DNA of 64,000 nt from Roseovarius pacificus (GCF_900142665.1 NZ_FRBR01000007.1:124001-188000), one strand, 5' to 3'; counted from the first letter of the stretch, positions 45,671 through 55,584 are shown. The notes: generated by a model not told the origin, from the sequence alone. Numbers and translations are program-made.

Positions 45671-46117
45671 CTAGACGTCGCGGCTAAGGATCATCACCTC
45701 GTCGCGCGGATGGAAGCGCATTCTTTGGTAGAGGGAACGCGGGCGGGGCTGATCGCGCGGGGTTTCGACATGCATCACCTTGAGGCCCGCGCCCTTGAGT
45801 GCCTTGGGCAGGCTTGTCAGAACTTCGGCCCCGATTCCGCGATTGCGCACACCGGAGCGGATGAACAATTCGTCCAGGGTGGCGGTCATGCCGCCCTGGC
45901 GCACGGACCAGCCGAAGGACAGCAGGACATAGCCGATGGGCGCACGGACCGGGCCGATCAGGTATCCGGCCCCGTGTGGCGCACCTTCGAGCAATGCCAG
46001 CAGGGCCTCGCGGCGGGCTGAGGCATCCTGGGCAATGCCGGCCTCGGCGTGGTGAGAGGCGACGAGCGCGTCGAGACGGTCGAGATCGTCAGGCTTGGCG
46101 AGGGTCAGGTTCGGCAC
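45671..46117 (-). CDS. GNAT family N-acetyltransferase
   Basis: This 148-residue protein has the GNAT core: LTLAKPDDLDRLDALVASHH start, the strand DELFIRSGVRNRGIGAEVLTSL with acetyl-CoA loop RNRGIG, and the C-terminal LYQRMRFHPRDEVMIL. The substrate is unknown. The GTG at 46117 gives the normal N-terminus (VPNLTLAKPDD) and has GAGG upstream. The ORF continues to 46255, but that stretch lacks family sequence. Confidence 0.85.
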   Translation of the reverse strand: MPNLTLAKPDDLDRLDALVASHHAEAGIAQDASARREALLALLEGAPHGAGYLIGPVRAPIGYVLLSFGWSVRQGGMTATLDELFIRSGVRNRGIGAEVLTSLPKALKGAGLKVMHVETPRDQPRPRSLYQRMRFHPRDEVMILSRDV

Positions 46118-46262
46118 GGTATCGGGTAACCTCGTGATCGGATCAAATCGGGTCGAAGCAGAGTTGCACGACGGTGGGGGCTGACGCGGGAAATGTCCAC
46201 CTCTCATACCGCCGGATCGGCGCTGTTTTGCCGCTTGGGATGCGAATCGGGGCAAAAGCCAA

Positions 46263-46359
46263 GGTTAACAGGTCAAACCCCGTTCGGCATCGCGTCGGTA
46301 TGACGCCGGTATCGCGTCGGTTTAAGGGGCCGACCGAGGGGAGGTTAACGGGGCGTGCG
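46263..46359. repeat. Intergenic repeat with paired CGGYATCGCGTCGGT units, copy B
   Basis: Units at 46285-46299 (CGGCATCGCGTCGGT) and 46307-46321 (CGGTATCGCGTCGGT), again 22 bp apart. GGTTAACAGGTCAAACC precedes and GGTTAACGGGGCGTGCG (46343-46359) follows. It ends 8 bp before the mazG stop, the same position as copy A next to ybaK. Confidence 0.6.
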
Positions 46360-46367
46360 TTGCGCGA

Positions 46368-47189
46368 TCAGTCCGGGGTGCGTTCGGCGGCCTTGGCGCG
46401 GTTCCAGAGCGCGTCCATTTCGGCAAGGTCGGATTGCTCCGGCGTTTTGCCCGCCTCGGCCAGCCAATCCTCAATCCGGGCAAAGCGGCGGGTGAACTTG
46501 GCGTTGGCGCGGCGCAGCGCGGCCTCGGGATCGACCTCGAGATGGCGCGCAAGGTTGGTCATGACGAAGAGAAGGTCGCCCATCTCTTCTTCGATCTTGT
46601 CCTGCGGCAGGGTCTCGGCGGCCTCGACCAGTTCGGCGGATTCCTCGGCGATCTTGTCGAGCACCTGCGTGGTTTCTGGCCAGTCGAACCCCACGCGCGC
46701 TGCCCGCTTTTGCAGCTTCAGCGCGCGCAGCAGGGCGGGCAGCCCCACGGCGACCCCGTCCAGAACGCCGGTTTGCGCCTTGTCTGCACGCTCGGCGGCC
46801 TTGATCGCCTCCCAATCGCGGGTTTGCTGCTCGGCCGATTTATCGCGGCTTTCGTCACCGAAGACATGCGGGTGGCGGGCCACCATCTTGTCGGCGATGG
46901 CATTGGCCACGTCATCGAAGGCGAACAAGCCACGGTCATCGGCAATCTGGGCATGAAACACCACCTGCAACAGAAGATCGCCCAATTCGCCGCGCAATTC
47001 GTCCCAGTCGGCGCGCTCGATGGCGTCGGCGACCTCGTAAGCCTCTTCGATGGTGTAGGGGGCGATGGTGCCGAAATCCTGCTCGATGTCCCACGGGCAG
47101 CCGCTGTCGGGATCGCGCAACCGGCGCATGATCTCGAGCAGCCGAGGCATGCTGCCGTGGGAGCCATGAGTTGTCGGGTCTTTTGGCAT
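46368..47189 (-). CDS. mazG: Nucleoside triphosphate pyrophosphohydrolase MazG
   Basis: A 273-residue house-cleaning enzyme that hydrolyses (d)NTPs to monophosphates and pyrophosphate. It has two MazG repeats, each with the EExxE metal-binding pattern: TIEEAYEVADAIE with ELGDLLLQVVFHA, and EESAELVEAAE with EMGDLLFVMTNLA. CPWDIEQDFGTIAPYTIEEAYE is the family signature. The ATG at 47189 (MPKDPTTHG) is preferred; the extension to 47366 would overlap the divergent speB. Confidence 0.94.
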   Translation of the reverse strand: MPKDPTTHGSHGSMPRLLEIMRRLRDPDSGCPWDIEQDFGTIAPYTIEEAYEVADAIERADWDELRGELGDLLLQVVFHAQIADDRGLFAFDDVANAIADKMVARHPHVFGDESRDKSAEQQTRDWEAIKAAERADKAQTGVLDGVAVGLPALLRALKLQKRAARVGFDWPETTQVLDKIAEESAELVEAAETLPQDKIEEEMGDLLFVMTNLARHLEVDPEAALRRANAKFTRRFARIEDWLAEAGKTPEQSDLAEMDALWNRAKAAERTPD

Positions 47190-47347
47190 GGTTTGGGGCG
47201 TCCTTCTGTCGGGTCGGCGGCAGCCTGACGCGCAGGCCGCACGGAGTCCAGCCCATGTGCCGGGCTTGCATCCCTGTCGCATTGCCGACAATGATCGCTC
47301 AGACGGCGGCGAACCCGAGAGGGCCGTAGCACGGGAGGACAGGCCGA

Positions 47348-48325
47348 ATGGCGCTTGAAGATGCAAAAAGTCAGGTGGATCAGGCTTTTACGCGGGAAAA
47401 TTCGCGTGGTCTGAATTATGAAAACAGCTTTGGCGGGGCGCTGTCATTCCTGCGGCGGCGCTATAGCAAGGACCTGACGGGGGTCGATCTGGCCGTGACG
47501 GGCGTGCCCTTCGATCAGGCGGTGACCAACCGGCCCGGCGCGCGCCTCGGGCCGCGCGCGGTGCGCGAGGCCAGCGCCTTGCAGGTGTTCGACCCGCCCT
47601 ATGGCTGGGACGGGTTCAGCCCGCTGGAGGCGTTCGATATCGTCGATTACGGTGACCTAGCGTTCGATTATGCCAATGTCCCGGCCTTTCCCGCTGCGCT
47701 GACGGAGCATATCCGCGGCATCCTCAAGGCCGGAGCGGGCAGCATCACCCTTGGCGGGGATCACTATATTTCCTTCCCGATTCTAAGGGCTTACGCCGAG
47801 AAATTCGGGCCGCTGTCCTTGCTCCAGTTCGATGCGCATAGCGATACATGGGCGGATGACGACATGGATCGCGTCGATCATGGGACGATGTTCTACAAGG
47901 CGGTCAAGGAAGGGTTGATCGACCCGAAACGCTCGGTTCAGGTGGGCATTCGCACGGTGAATGCCGACAATCTGGGGGTGCCGACCATCGACGCACGTGA
48001 GGTACATGAGTGTGGTCCCGCGAAAACCGCCAGAAAAATCAAAGAGATACTTGGCGAGTCTCAGGTATACGTGACCTTTGATATAGATTGTCTGGACCCG
48101 GCATTCGCCCCCGGCACCGGCACGCCCGTCTGGGGTGGGCTGAGCAGCGGGCAGGCGGCGATCATCCTGCGCGATCTGGCCGGAATCAACATGGTGGGCG
48201 GGGACGTTGTCGAGGTGTCGCCTCCCTATGATACCAGCGGGGCAACGGCGGTGGCGGGCGCGCATGTGGCGATGGAGTTGATCTGCCTGTGGGGCTGGAC
48301 GCGGCGTGGCCGCCGGACCGGGTAA
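47348..48325 (+). CDS. speB: Agmatinase (ureohydrolase family)
   Basis: This 325-residue arginase-fold enzyme has the Mn-binding motifs GGDHYISFP, FDAHSDTWADD and DIDCLDPAFAPGTGTP. It hydrolyses agmatine to putrescine and urea or acts on a related guanidino compound; agmatinase is the best match because of the N-terminal VPFDQAVTNRPGARLGPRAVREAS. GGGAGG precedes the ATG. A region of decayed insertion sequences begins about 150 bp after its stop. Confidence 0.9.
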   Translation: MALEDAKSQVDQAFTRENSRGLNYENSFGGALSFLRRRYSKDLTGVDLAVTGVPFDQAVTNRPGARLGPRAVREASALQVFDPPYGWDGFSPLEAFDIVDYGDLAFDYANVPAFPAALTEHIRGILKAGAGSITLGGDHYISFPILRAYAEKFGPLSLLQFDAHSDTWADDDMDRVDHGTMFYKAVKEGLIDPKRSVQVGIRTVNADNLGVPTIDAREVHECGPAKTARKIKEILGESQVYVTFDIDCLDPAFAPGTGTPVWGGLSSGQAAIILRDLAGINMVGGDVVEVSPPYDTSGATAVAGAHVAMELICLWGWTRRGRRTG

Positions 48326-48468
48326 CGGGTGACCGCCGTCGGATGCCTCCGGCGAGAGTATTGTCAAGGATTAAAAGCTATATGGATCAATGCATTACGC
48401 TCTTGGTGAGTCTTTTGATCCAGTATTATATCCACGTAGTAGTTACTGGCTTGATCGTGGCTTTAGCA

Positions 48469-48703
48469 TGTTTGATCCCATGGTTTGATGGTGTGATCCT
48501 TTCGTCGAAATGGAAGGAACCATTATGGGACAAGTTCGTCAGGGGAGCGCCACGACAACGCACGCCGTCAGAGCAGCAATACAGCGATCGCAGGCTTCGG
48601 CAGCGGAGTTGAGCCGCGAGTTGGGGATCAACCCGAAGACGGTCGCGAAGAGACGCAAACGGCAATCGGTCGAAGATCAGAAGACCGGGCCGAAAGACCC
48701 TCG
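48469..48703 (+). mobile_element. IS481-like insertion sequence remnant 1 (5' end only)
   Basis: The terminus TGTTTGATCCCA starts at 48469. The transposase frame from 48525 reads MGQVRQGSATTTHAVRAAIQ, then SRELGINPKTVAKRRKR and EDQKTGPKDP, a standard IS481 N-terminus with its helix-turn-helix. Homology stops near 48703, where it runs into the truncated opgC. The catalytic domain is absent. It is the mirror image of remnant 2 at 52968-53076. Between 48326 and 48469 I see no gene. Confidence 0.85.
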
Positions 48704-48981
48704 TTCATCTGCCGCATGCTGCCGGAGGAAAAGGCCAGCGCCACGGCACAGCCCGACATGAAAACGAACCCCTCCGCTGCATCGGACAGGCCGAAATTGC
48801 GGGAGGTCAGATGCTCGTAAACCGTGCCGGGCAGATGGTTTCCGTAGATCGTCACAAGGCAGAGCCCCCGGAAGAAATCGAGCCGCGGATCACGCGGTTT
48901 CTTAACTCGTGGTCCGGTGTCGGTGATGGACGGGGCATGCCCCCGCTCGTTCATGGCGGGGAGGACGCTGTTCGAGACCAT
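48704..48981 (-). pseudogene. opgC: opgC fragment, truncated by an IS481-like element
   Basis: The N-terminal roughly 90 codons encode KPRDPRLDFFRGLCLVTIYG, then YEHLTSRNFGLSDAAEGFVF and MSGCAVALAFSSG, the beginning of OpgC, an inner-membrane acyltransferase that succinylates osmoregulated periplasmic glucans in Rhodobacter. The rest of the gene, normally around 400 residues, is missing; IS481 sequence takes over near 48703. It follows opgH directly, as in the opgGIH-opgC operon. Glucan succinylation by this copy must be lost. Confidence 0.8.
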
Positions 48982-48988
48982 GGTTATC

Positions 48989-50797
48989 TTAGGTCTTCAC
49001 GCCAAGGGGCTGGTCTAGGGTCGGGGCCTCGGCATCATCCCCTTCTTTCGTGTCCGGTTGCACGCCCCAGCGGGCAAGGATACCGGCATGGATCTCCAGG
49101 ACACGCGGCGGAGACAGCTCCGCCGGAACGGTCATCAGGTCACTTCGCGAGGGCAGGGAGCCCCAACGCAGCACCGCCGGGGCAAGGATCATCGGCAGGC
49201 CCACCGGCAGCAGCCACAGGAACAGCTCCGGTGTCAGCCAGCCCGCCGCGATCATGCTGGCGAACCCGATCGCCGAGATCCACCAGGACGCGGAAATCGC
49301 CTCCTGCCAGCTCAGCACCCCGTCGCCACGGTTATTGGTGGGCCAGCCACCGTCGCGGCGCATCAATACCTGCAGGACGGAGCGCACGGTGAAGAGCATC
49401 AGCACCGGCGCGATCAGCGAGGATTGCAGAAGCTCGGTCAGGGTCGACAGAACCACCTTGACCGGCCCGCCGAACTCTTTCGCCTCGCCGGTCAGGATGG
49501 CGCGCAGGGCGATCAGGAGTTTCGGCAGGAACAACAGTCCCACAATGCCGATGAAGAGGCCAATCGCCATCGAGGCGGCCGATTGGGGGAAGGCGGGGAA
49601 GGGCCAGCCGGGCACCGGGAAGTAATCGGGCGGTTTCACCATCAGTGGCGCGGCGATGGAGGCGGCGATGAAGCCCATCCAGAAGAGCGGCGCAATGAAG
49701 GCCATGATGCCTTGCGCAAAAACGATCCGCGACCAGGGCTTCAGCCCCGGCGCACCGATCACCCGCAGGTGTTGCAGGTTGCCCTGGCACCAGCGGCGGT
49801 CGCGCTTGGCATGATCGACAAGGTTCTCCGGCCCGTCTTCGAACGAGCCTTCAAGATCGTCATCCAGCCGCACGATCCAGTCATTGCGAGCCAGCAGCGC
49901 GGCCTCGACATAATCGTGGCTCATCACGTGGCCGCCGAAGGGTGGGGTGCCCTTCAGCTTGGGGAGGCCGCAGCTTTGCGCGAAGGCGCGGACACGGACG
50001 ATGGCGTTATGGCCCCAGAACGGGCCGGTCCGGCCCTGCACCATGGCAAGACCGCGCGCGAAGACGGGTGAGAAGAAATCGGCCGAGAACTGCATTGCCC
50101 GGCCAAAGCGGGACCGGGCATGGATGATCTTGGGCAGGGTCTGCAGCAGGCCCAGCTCCGGCTCATCCTCCATCCGGCGGATCATGGTGAGCAGTGTGTT
50201 GCCGTCCATCAGCGAATCCGCGTCGAGGATCACCGCGTAATCATAGGCTGCGCCGGAACGGGTGATGAAATCCTGGATATTGCCGGCCTTCTTGCCGGTG
50301 TTCAGCGCCCGTCGGCGGTAGAAGAACCGTCCGATCCCGTCGCAATCCTGTACCATGCGCTTGAACACCACGCGCTCCTGCGCGGCGATGGCCGGGTCGC
50401 GGGTGTCCGACAGGATCGCGAAATGGATCTCCGCCGGATCGCCGGTTTCCCGCAGCGAGACCTCCATCGCGGCGATGCGCGAAAAGCTTTCCAGCGGGTT
50501 CTCGTTATAGACCGGCATCAGGATGCAGGTGCGTCCCCGGATCGGCGCCACGCTGTCGGGCCGGGGCGGCCGCGCACGGGAGGTCATGCCGACAAAGGCC
50601 AGGGACGCGCCCCAGGCTAGCCAGACGGTGGAGATCAGGATCAGCACCGCCCGAAGTACGTCGATCCATGTCAGCCCGTTGGACGCGCCGAATTCCAGGA
50701 ACATCAGGAACGCCCCGAACCCTGCGAACAGACTGGCGATGAACATAGCCATTCGCAGGGCCAACAAGGATGCAGGAGGGATGTGCTTCGGCACCAT
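48989..50797 (-). CDS. opgH: Glucans biosynthesis glucosyltransferase H
   Basis: The 602-residue product is a family 2 glycosyltransferase in the inner membrane: two N-terminal helices, a cytoplasmic catalytic domain with LMPVYNENP, VILDADSLMDGN and the substrate motif KRDRRWCQGNLQH, then several C-terminal helices. OpgH polymerises the beta-1,2-glucan backbone and probably exports it. It is smaller than E. coli MdoH (847 residues) because the long cytoplasmic ends are missing, as in Rhodobacter. It lies between opgI (9 bp) and the opgC fragment (8 bp). Confidence 0.92.
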   Translation of the reverse strand: MVPKHIPPASLLALRMAMFIASLFAGFGAFLMFLEFGASNGLTWIDVLRAVLILISTVWLAWGASLAFVGMTSRARPPRPDSVAPIRGRTCILMPVYNENPLESFSRIAAMEVSLRETGDPAEIHFAILSDTRDPAIAAQERVVFKRMVQDCDGIGRFFYRRRALNTGKKAGNIQDFITRSGAAYDYAVILDADSLMDGNTLLTMIRRMEDEPELGLLQTLPKIIHARSRFGRAMQFSADFFSPVFARGLAMVQGRTGPFWGHNAIVRVRAFAQSCGLPKLKGTPPFGGHVMSHDYVEAALLARNDWIVRLDDDLEGSFEDGPENLVDHAKRDRRWCQGNLQHLRVIGAPGLKPWSRIVFAQGIMAFIAPLFWMGFIAASIAAPLMVKPPDYFPVPGWPFPAFPQSAASMAIGLFIGIVGLLFLPKLLIALRAILTGEAKEFGGPVKVVLSTLTELLQSSLIAPVLMLFTVRSVLQVLMRRDGGWPTNNRGDGVLSWQEAISASWWISAIGFASMIAAGWLTPELFLWLLPVGLPMILAPAVLRWGSLPSRSDLMTVPAELSPPRVLEIHAGILARWGVQPDTKEGDDAEAPTLDQPLGVKT

Positions 50798-50805
50798 CGA
50801 CCCGG

Positions 50806-51054
50806 TCAGGCACCCGCGTCCATGGACGCCGAAGCCGCATTGCCATGACGCAGACGATGCATGAGGCGCCGCAGGGGACCGAACCGGGTTTCGATGACCT
50901 GCTCCGGCATGGCCAGAGGTGCGACCGGAAGGGCGCAGGGATCTGCCAGCACGTCAGGCAGCACGGGGCCTGCCGCGCTTCCATCGGCACCACTTCCCAG
51001 GTGAACGCGCTCTGCGCCTTCCATCAAGCTTCTGTAATCCATTGAAAAAGCCAT
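50806..51054 (-). CDS. opgI: OpgI-like small protein
   Basis: An 82-residue frame between opgG and opgH, overlapping the opgG end by 31 bp: MAFSMDYRSLMEGAERVHLG, then VAPLAMPEQVIETRFGPLRRLMHRLRHG. R. sphaeroides has a small gene, opgI, at exactly this position in its opgGIH-C operon. I assign it by position and size, not by motif. It might also correspond to the detached cytoplasmic N-terminus of MdoH, whose sequence has a comparable pre-membrane segment. Confidence 0.6.
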   Translation of the reverse strand: MAFSMDYRSLMEGAERVHLGSGADGSAAGPVLPDVLADPCALPVAPLAMPEQVIETRFGPLRRLMHRLRHGNAASASMDAGA

Positions 51055-52628
51055 GTCTCTGTCAGTTTCCGCCCATAACCTTCGATATGCGCCGAAAGTT
51101 CGACCACGTCTTCTTCACCGATGACGTCCAGAACCAGACGCCACATGGTGTGCCCGGAAATGCGTTGCAAGACCTGCGACGTAATACGTGCACCAATCGC
51201 CGACGCGACAATTGACATCTCCTCAACGGCGCTGGCGGGCAAATGTTCCAACTGGCCGCCAGAAAAATCGATCACGAATTTCCGGGCACCCTCCTCGGCC
51301 TCTATGCCGGACACGCCACCGATCCCGGCGCGCGAGGCATAAACATATGCAAGATCGCCATTTTCCTCCGGCGGCAGGTCGCCCCAATGGAGGCGATAGC
51401 GCAGGGTCATCTCCTCTCCGGCGCGGCCCGGTTCGGACGGCACCCAAAAGGCGACGATGTTGTCATTGACCTCCAGCGTGGAGGGGATCTCCACCAGCCG
51501 GATGGTGCCGCGGCCCCAGTCGTCGATTGGCTCGACCATGCAGGAGGGGCGGCGTTCGTACAGTGCTTCCACGTCCTGGAAATCCTCGAAGTCGCGGCTG
51601 CGCTGGCAGAGGCCAAACCGCTTCGGCGTGGTCTCGCTGAGATAGCTGGAGGTCAGGCGCGGCGGATTGGACAGCGGCCGCCAGACCCGGTCGCCATTGC
51701 TGCGCTCGATGGCGAGCCCGTCGCTGTCATGCACCGCCGGGCGGAAATCGTCGAATTTCGCGCGGTTGCGGTCGCCGTAAAGGAACATGGAGGTCAGCGG
51801 CGCGACGCCGACCTGTTTCACATCCTTGCGGAAGAAGATATGAGCGGTCACCTCGAACACGGTGTCCTCGCCCGGAATGATGACGAATTCATAGGCCCCG
51901 GTCAGGGAATCGCTCTCCATCGCGGCCCAGACTGTCACATGGTCGCTGCCGGAGGCTGGGCGCTCGACCCAGAAACGGGTGAAGTGGGGGAATTCCTCCT
52001 TCACGTCGATGCCGGTGTTCACCGCCAGACCGCGCGCCGACAGGCCATAGCTGGAGCCGCGGCCAAGCGCGCGGAAATAGGAGGCGCCCTGGAAGGCCAC
52101 CAGTTCGTCCATCACGTCGGGGCGGTTCAGCGGATGGTGCAGGCGGAAGCCGGCGACCCCGGGCAAGGGCGCGTGTTCCGGCACCTTCTTGCGCGACTCG
52201 CGCTCGTAGATGAAATCATCCGTGTCGAATTCCATCGGGTGGGCGATGCCCTCGGACACTTCGGACATGTGGACCGGCTCGGTGAACAGCCAGCCCATGT
52301 GGAAGGCGTGCAACTCGAACCGGGTGTTCTCGATATCGCCGAACCGCGCGCGTTCAGGGTCATAGCGGATCATGCGGTAATCGTCATAGGTCAGATCGTT
52401 GAGGAAACTGCCTTCGACCACTTCGGGCTGGAACGGTTGTGCGCGCGCACCGCGCATCATCTCCACCAGCCACTCGAAGCTGAACGGCTGCCCTTCGGAC
52501 GGGGCCTCGGCCTCGGCGGTTTCACTTGTCGTCTCCTGTGCGATGGCGCGACCGGCGGACAGCATCAGCAGGGCGGAGGAAGAAAGAAGAAGAGCGCGGC
52601 GTGTAAGTGGAGCTGAGTTGAAACTCAT
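51024..52628 (-). CDS. opgG: Glucan biosynthesis protein G, periplasmic
   Basis: A 534-residue protein with an N-terminal signal peptide (MSFNSAPLTRRALLLSSSAL, twin Arg before the hydrophobic core, cleavage near GRAIA-QE). The mature part is the OpgG/MdoG fold: LTYDDYRMIRYDPERARFGD, FQLHAF-like FELHAFHMGW, and GASYFRALGRGSSYGLSARGLA. It acts in the periplasm on glucan branching and release. The ATG at 52628 starts the signal peptide; the ORF extends to 52694. It is the first gene of opgGIH-C. Confidence 0.93.
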   Translation of the reverse strand: MSFNSAPLTRRALLLSSSALLMLSAGRAIAQETTSETAEAEAPSEGQPFSFEWLVEMMRGARAQPFQPEVVEGSFLNDLTYDDYRMIRYDPERARFGDIENTRFELHAFHMGWLFTEPVHMSEVSEGIAHPMEFDTDDFIYERESRKKVPEHAPLPGVAGFRLHHPLNRPDVMDELVAFQGASYFRALGRGSSYGLSARGLAVNTGIDVKEEFPHFTRFWVERPASGSDHVTVWAAMESDSLTGAYEFVIIPGEDTVFEVTAHIFFRKDVKQVGVAPLTSMFLYGDRNRAKFDDFRPAVHDSDGLAIERSNGDRVWRPLSNPPRLTSSYLSETTPKRFGLCQRSRDFEDFQDVEALYERRPSCMVEPIDDWGRGTIRLVEIPSTLEVNDNIVAFWVPSEPGRAGEEMTLRYRLHWGDLPPEENGDLAYVYASRAGIGGVSGIEAEEGARKFVIDFSGGQLEHLPASAVEEMSIVASAIGARITSQVLQRISGHTMWRLVLDVIGEEDVVELSAHIEGYGRKLTETWLFQWITEA

Positions 52629-52967
52629 GTGGGGCAGTGTCCGTTCTTGGGTCTTAAGGTGGCGAGACCAGTTCTCGCGGGCAAGGGGCTGCATTCTACT
52701 TACACAATCTGTTTGCTCGCGGAATGGGCATTGGAGGAGATTGGGTTCAAGTTACCGAAAATGAAGCGAAAACCCCTGTTTGCAGCGTATCCTTGCCACT
52801 CAGACAGGCATTTTTCGGCAGGTTTTCGCCGGGTGCTGCCGGTTCGCTCACGGTTGCACACGATTCTAGCGATGCGCGAGAGCCGCCCAGGGTTGTGACG
52901 CCCGCATATGCGACTCATGTGTCAATTGGATTCCGGCGGGGTGGGGGCGAAAGTGACTGGCGCCCAG

Positions 52968-53076
52968 GCTGCTCTGACCGCGTGCATGGTCGTGGCGCAG
53001 CCATGACGAACCTGTCCCATAGTGCTTCCTTCCATTCCAACGAAAAGATCACGCCATCAAACCCTGGGATCAAACA
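52968..53076 (-). mobile_element. IS481-like insertion sequence remnant 2 (5' end only)
   Basis: On the minus strand the terminus TGTTTGATCCC begins at 53076, and a frame from 53020 reads MGQVRHGCATTMHAVRAA before homology ends near 52968. It is the same 5' end as remnant 1 in opposite orientation, so the two outer ends enclose the opg operon. The remainder of 52629-52967 holds the opgG promoter region and nothing recognisable. Confidence 0.8.
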
Positions 53077-53165
53077 CCTGGCACTACTTTGGCAGATCGT
53101 TGTTTTTCCCTCTGATAAGCCTTTCACGGTAAGGGCATCGTAAAGGCGGCGGATGGGCGAACATG

Positions 53166-53375
53166 TCAAGGATGGCTTGCCTGAGTATGGTTGGTAGCGG
53201 GGGCGGTCCGGGGCTTTTTCCAGTCCCGCCCCGCCATTGGCTGCACGCTCTTGCGATCACCCGGGCCGATCAGCCTGGCAACACAGGCCGGACACATCCG
53301 CCCCCGCGTCTTGTGTCCAAGCGCCGAAACAAACGGCGCCAGCCAGGATTCCAGATTGTCCCGCGAGTTCCCCAT
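53166..53375 (-). mobile_element. IS701-like transposase N-terminal fragment
   Basis: The frame starts MGNSRDNLESWLAPFVSALG and continues HKTRGRMCPACVARLIGPGD and RKSVQPMAGRD. This matches the beginning of IS701/IS4-type DDE transposases of this group (WLAPFL, LGHKTR, LIGPGDRKSVQPMA). Homology ends after about 50 residues, so the catalytic domain is gone. Confidence 0.75.
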
Positions 53376-53495
53376 AAACCATCAGCCTCCCTCAAAGCTG
53401 GCTCCCTATGATGAGGTGGACGCCCCCATAACTCGGCATCGATGTGCCATATGGTGGTTTGTTGACGTCGCCATATCAAAAGAAGGAGCGTCCAC

Positions 53496-53693
53496 ATGAA
53501 AGTCCACACAATCGGCCTCGATATTGCGAAGAGCGTTTTCCGGGTGCATGGTGTCGATGAAACGGGTGAGGTTGTCCTGACCCGCCGGTTTGCGCGCCGT
53601 AAATTGCTTCCATTCTCTGCTAAGTTGCCGTCGTGCGTGATCGGCATTGAGGCCTGCGCTACTGCTCATCATTGGGCACAACATGACCGCTGA
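53496..53693 (+). mobile_element. IS110-like transposase N-terminal fragment
   Basis: The frame starts MKVHTIGLDIAKSVFRVHGV, with the first catalytic Asp (GLDIAKS) of the RuvC-like DEDD domain, then DETGEVVLTRRFARRKLLPF and VIGIEACATAHHWA. It ends in a stop after 65 residues, so the rest of the roughly 340-residue transposase is missing. Confidence 0.8.
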
Positions 53694-53853
53694 GACATAA
53701 ACAAGGGTGGGTCAAGTCCCGGTGAAAATACCGGGTCAGTTCTCAGCGGAAATCAACAAGCATGCTCTCTGGAGTGTGCTGTCACTTTTGGGCGGCTCCT
53801 GTTCTGCAAGTTTGCCTCAACCTGGTTTCGTTTGACAGCGCCAACTCGTGACG
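53694..53853. other. Possible IS21-type terminal sequence
   Basis: The stretch around 53710-53760 (GGTCAGTTCTCAGCGGAAAT and neighbours) resembles the ends of IS21-like elements, which often carry GGTCAGTTTTCAGCCGAAAT. It is short and no transposase is visible, so this is a tentative reading. Confidence 0.3.
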
Positions 53854-55518
53854 TCATCCAGCAATCCGGCTGTCCCAATCCCGGGGTTTGGGCAGTTCCT
53901 CAAATGTGTGTTCCGGTACCGGTGAGGGCAGGGTCCATTCCAAGGTATCGGCGTAGTTGTTCCAGTAGTTTGCGCGAGACTCGTGCTTGCCGGCCAGCAG
54001 CGTGTAGAAAACGATCCCGATAAACAGCAGGAACGAGGCGAAAGCCAGCAGCGCCCCCCAGCTCGACACCGTGTTCCAGAAGCCGAATGCATCGGGATAG
54101 TCGATATATCGGCGCGGCATGCCCTGCCGCCCCAGGAAGTGCTGCGGGAAAAATGTGAGGTTTGCACCGATGAAGAACATCCAGAAATGCAGCTTGCCGG
54201 CCCACTCGGGATATTGCCGGCCCGACATCTTCGCGATCCAGTAATAAATACCGGCAAAGAGCGCAAAGACGGCGCCGACGCTCATCACGTAGTGAAAATG
54301 CGCAACCACATAGTAGGTGTCGTGATAGACGCGATCGACGCCCGCCTGCGCCACCACGACACCGGTAACCCCGCCGATCGTGAACAGAAAGATGAAGCCG
54401 ATGGCGAACAGCATCGGCGTCCTGAACCGGATCGAGCCCTGCCACATCGTTGCCAGCCAGGAAAACACCTTGATGCCGGTCGGGACCGCGATCGTCATTG
54501 ACGCGATCTGGAAGTAGCTCTGTTGCGTGATCGACATGCCAACGGTGAACATGTGGTGCGCCCAGACCACAAACCCCAGTGAGCCGATGGCGATCAGGGC
54601 CCAGACCATGGGCAGGTAACCGAAGACGGGTTTTCTCGAGAATGTCGCGACGACATGGCTGACGATGCCAAAGCCGGGCAGGATCACGATATAGACTTCG
54701 GGATGGCCGAAGAACCAGAAAAGGTGTTGGTAAAGATTCGGATCGCCACCACCGGACGGATCAAAAAAGGTGGTTGCGAAGTTGCGGTCCGTTAGCAGCA
54801 TGGTGACCGCGCCGGCGAGCACCGGAACCGCCATGAGCAGCATCCAGGCGGTGATGAAGATCGACCAGGCGAACAGGGGTACCTTGAAGAGCGTCATGCC
54901 CGGCGCGCGCATGTTGAGGAAGGTGGTGATCATGTTGATCGCGCCCAGGATCGAACTGGCACCAGAAACATGGATTGCGAAAATGGCCAGGTCCATCGAT
55001 ATGCCGCCATCCCGCACCGAAAGCGGCGCGTAGAGAGTCCATCCGACGCCTGCGCCAAGCTGCCCGTCGCCGCCCGTCGCCAGGAGCGATGCGAAGGCGA
55101 GGGCTGTTCCGGCAACGAACAGCCAATAGCTGAGATTGTTGAGCCGCGGAAACGCCATATCAGGCGCACCGATCATTAGCGGCATGAAATAGTTACCGAA
55201 CCCGCCGAACAGAGCCGGTATGACGACGAAGAACATCATCAGCACGCCGTGATAGGTGACGAGGATGTTCCATATATGCCCGTTGGGCGTACATTCGGCG
55301 ACTGAGGGCCAGAGCCGCAGCCCTTCGAGGCACATGTATTGCACCCCCGGCCCCATAAGCTCCAGCCGCATGTAGACTGAGAACAATACTGCGATCATGC
55401 CCACTGAGGCCGAAGTAAACAGGTAAAGGATGCCAATGTCCTTGTGGTTGGTGGACATGAACCAGCGGGTAAAGAAACCCCTGTGGCCGTCATCCTCGTT
55501 CAGCGTCGCTTCACTCAT
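53854..55518 (-). CDS. ctaD: Cytochrome c oxidase subunit I (aa3 type), orphan copy
   Basis: The 554-residue product has twelve helices and complete haem-copper oxidase motifs: [12 protein letters not shown] (haem a His), [17 protein letters not shown] (CuB His with the cross-linked Tyr), [10 protein letters not shown] and [15 protein letters not shown]. It should reduce oxygen and pump protons in the inner membrane. Subunits II and III and the assembly gene ctaG are absent nearby, so it must use partners encoded elsewhere or be a special-purpose copy. It follows a ferredoxin-reductase-like gene and ends beside IS debris. Confidence 0.95.
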   Translation of the reverse strand: MSEATLNEDDGHRGFFTRWFMSTNHKDIGILYLFTSASVGMIAVLFSVYMRLELMGPGVQYMCLEGLRLWPSVAECTPNGHIWNILVTYHGVLMMFFVVIPALFGGFGNYFMPLMIGAPDMAFPRLNNLSYWLFVAGTALAFASLLATGGDGQLGAGVGWTLYAPLSVRDGGISMDLAIFAIHVSGASSILGAINMITTFLNMRAPGMTLFKVPLFAWSIFITAWMLLMAVPVLAGAVTMLLTDRNFATTFFDPSGGGDPNLYQHLFWFFGHPEVYIVILPGFGIVSHVVATFSRKPVFGYLPMVWALIAIGSLGFVVWAHHMFTVGMSITQQSYFQIASMTIAVPTGIKVFSWLATMWQGSIRFRTPMLFAIGFIFLFTIGGVTGVVVAQAGVDRVYHDTYYVVAHFHYVMSVGAVFALFAGIYYWIAKMSGRQYPEWAGKLHFWMFFIGANLTFFPQHFLGRQGMPRRYIDYPDAFGFWNTVSSWGALLAFASFLLFIGIVFYTLLAGKHESRANYWNNYADTLEWTLPSPVPEHTFEELPKPRDWDSRIAG

Positions 55519-55584
55519 TGCGGCCTCCTGCGATAGGGTTTGAATCTAACCCTGAGTTGTGATTTCGGCTTGGTTGCCGCGAAC

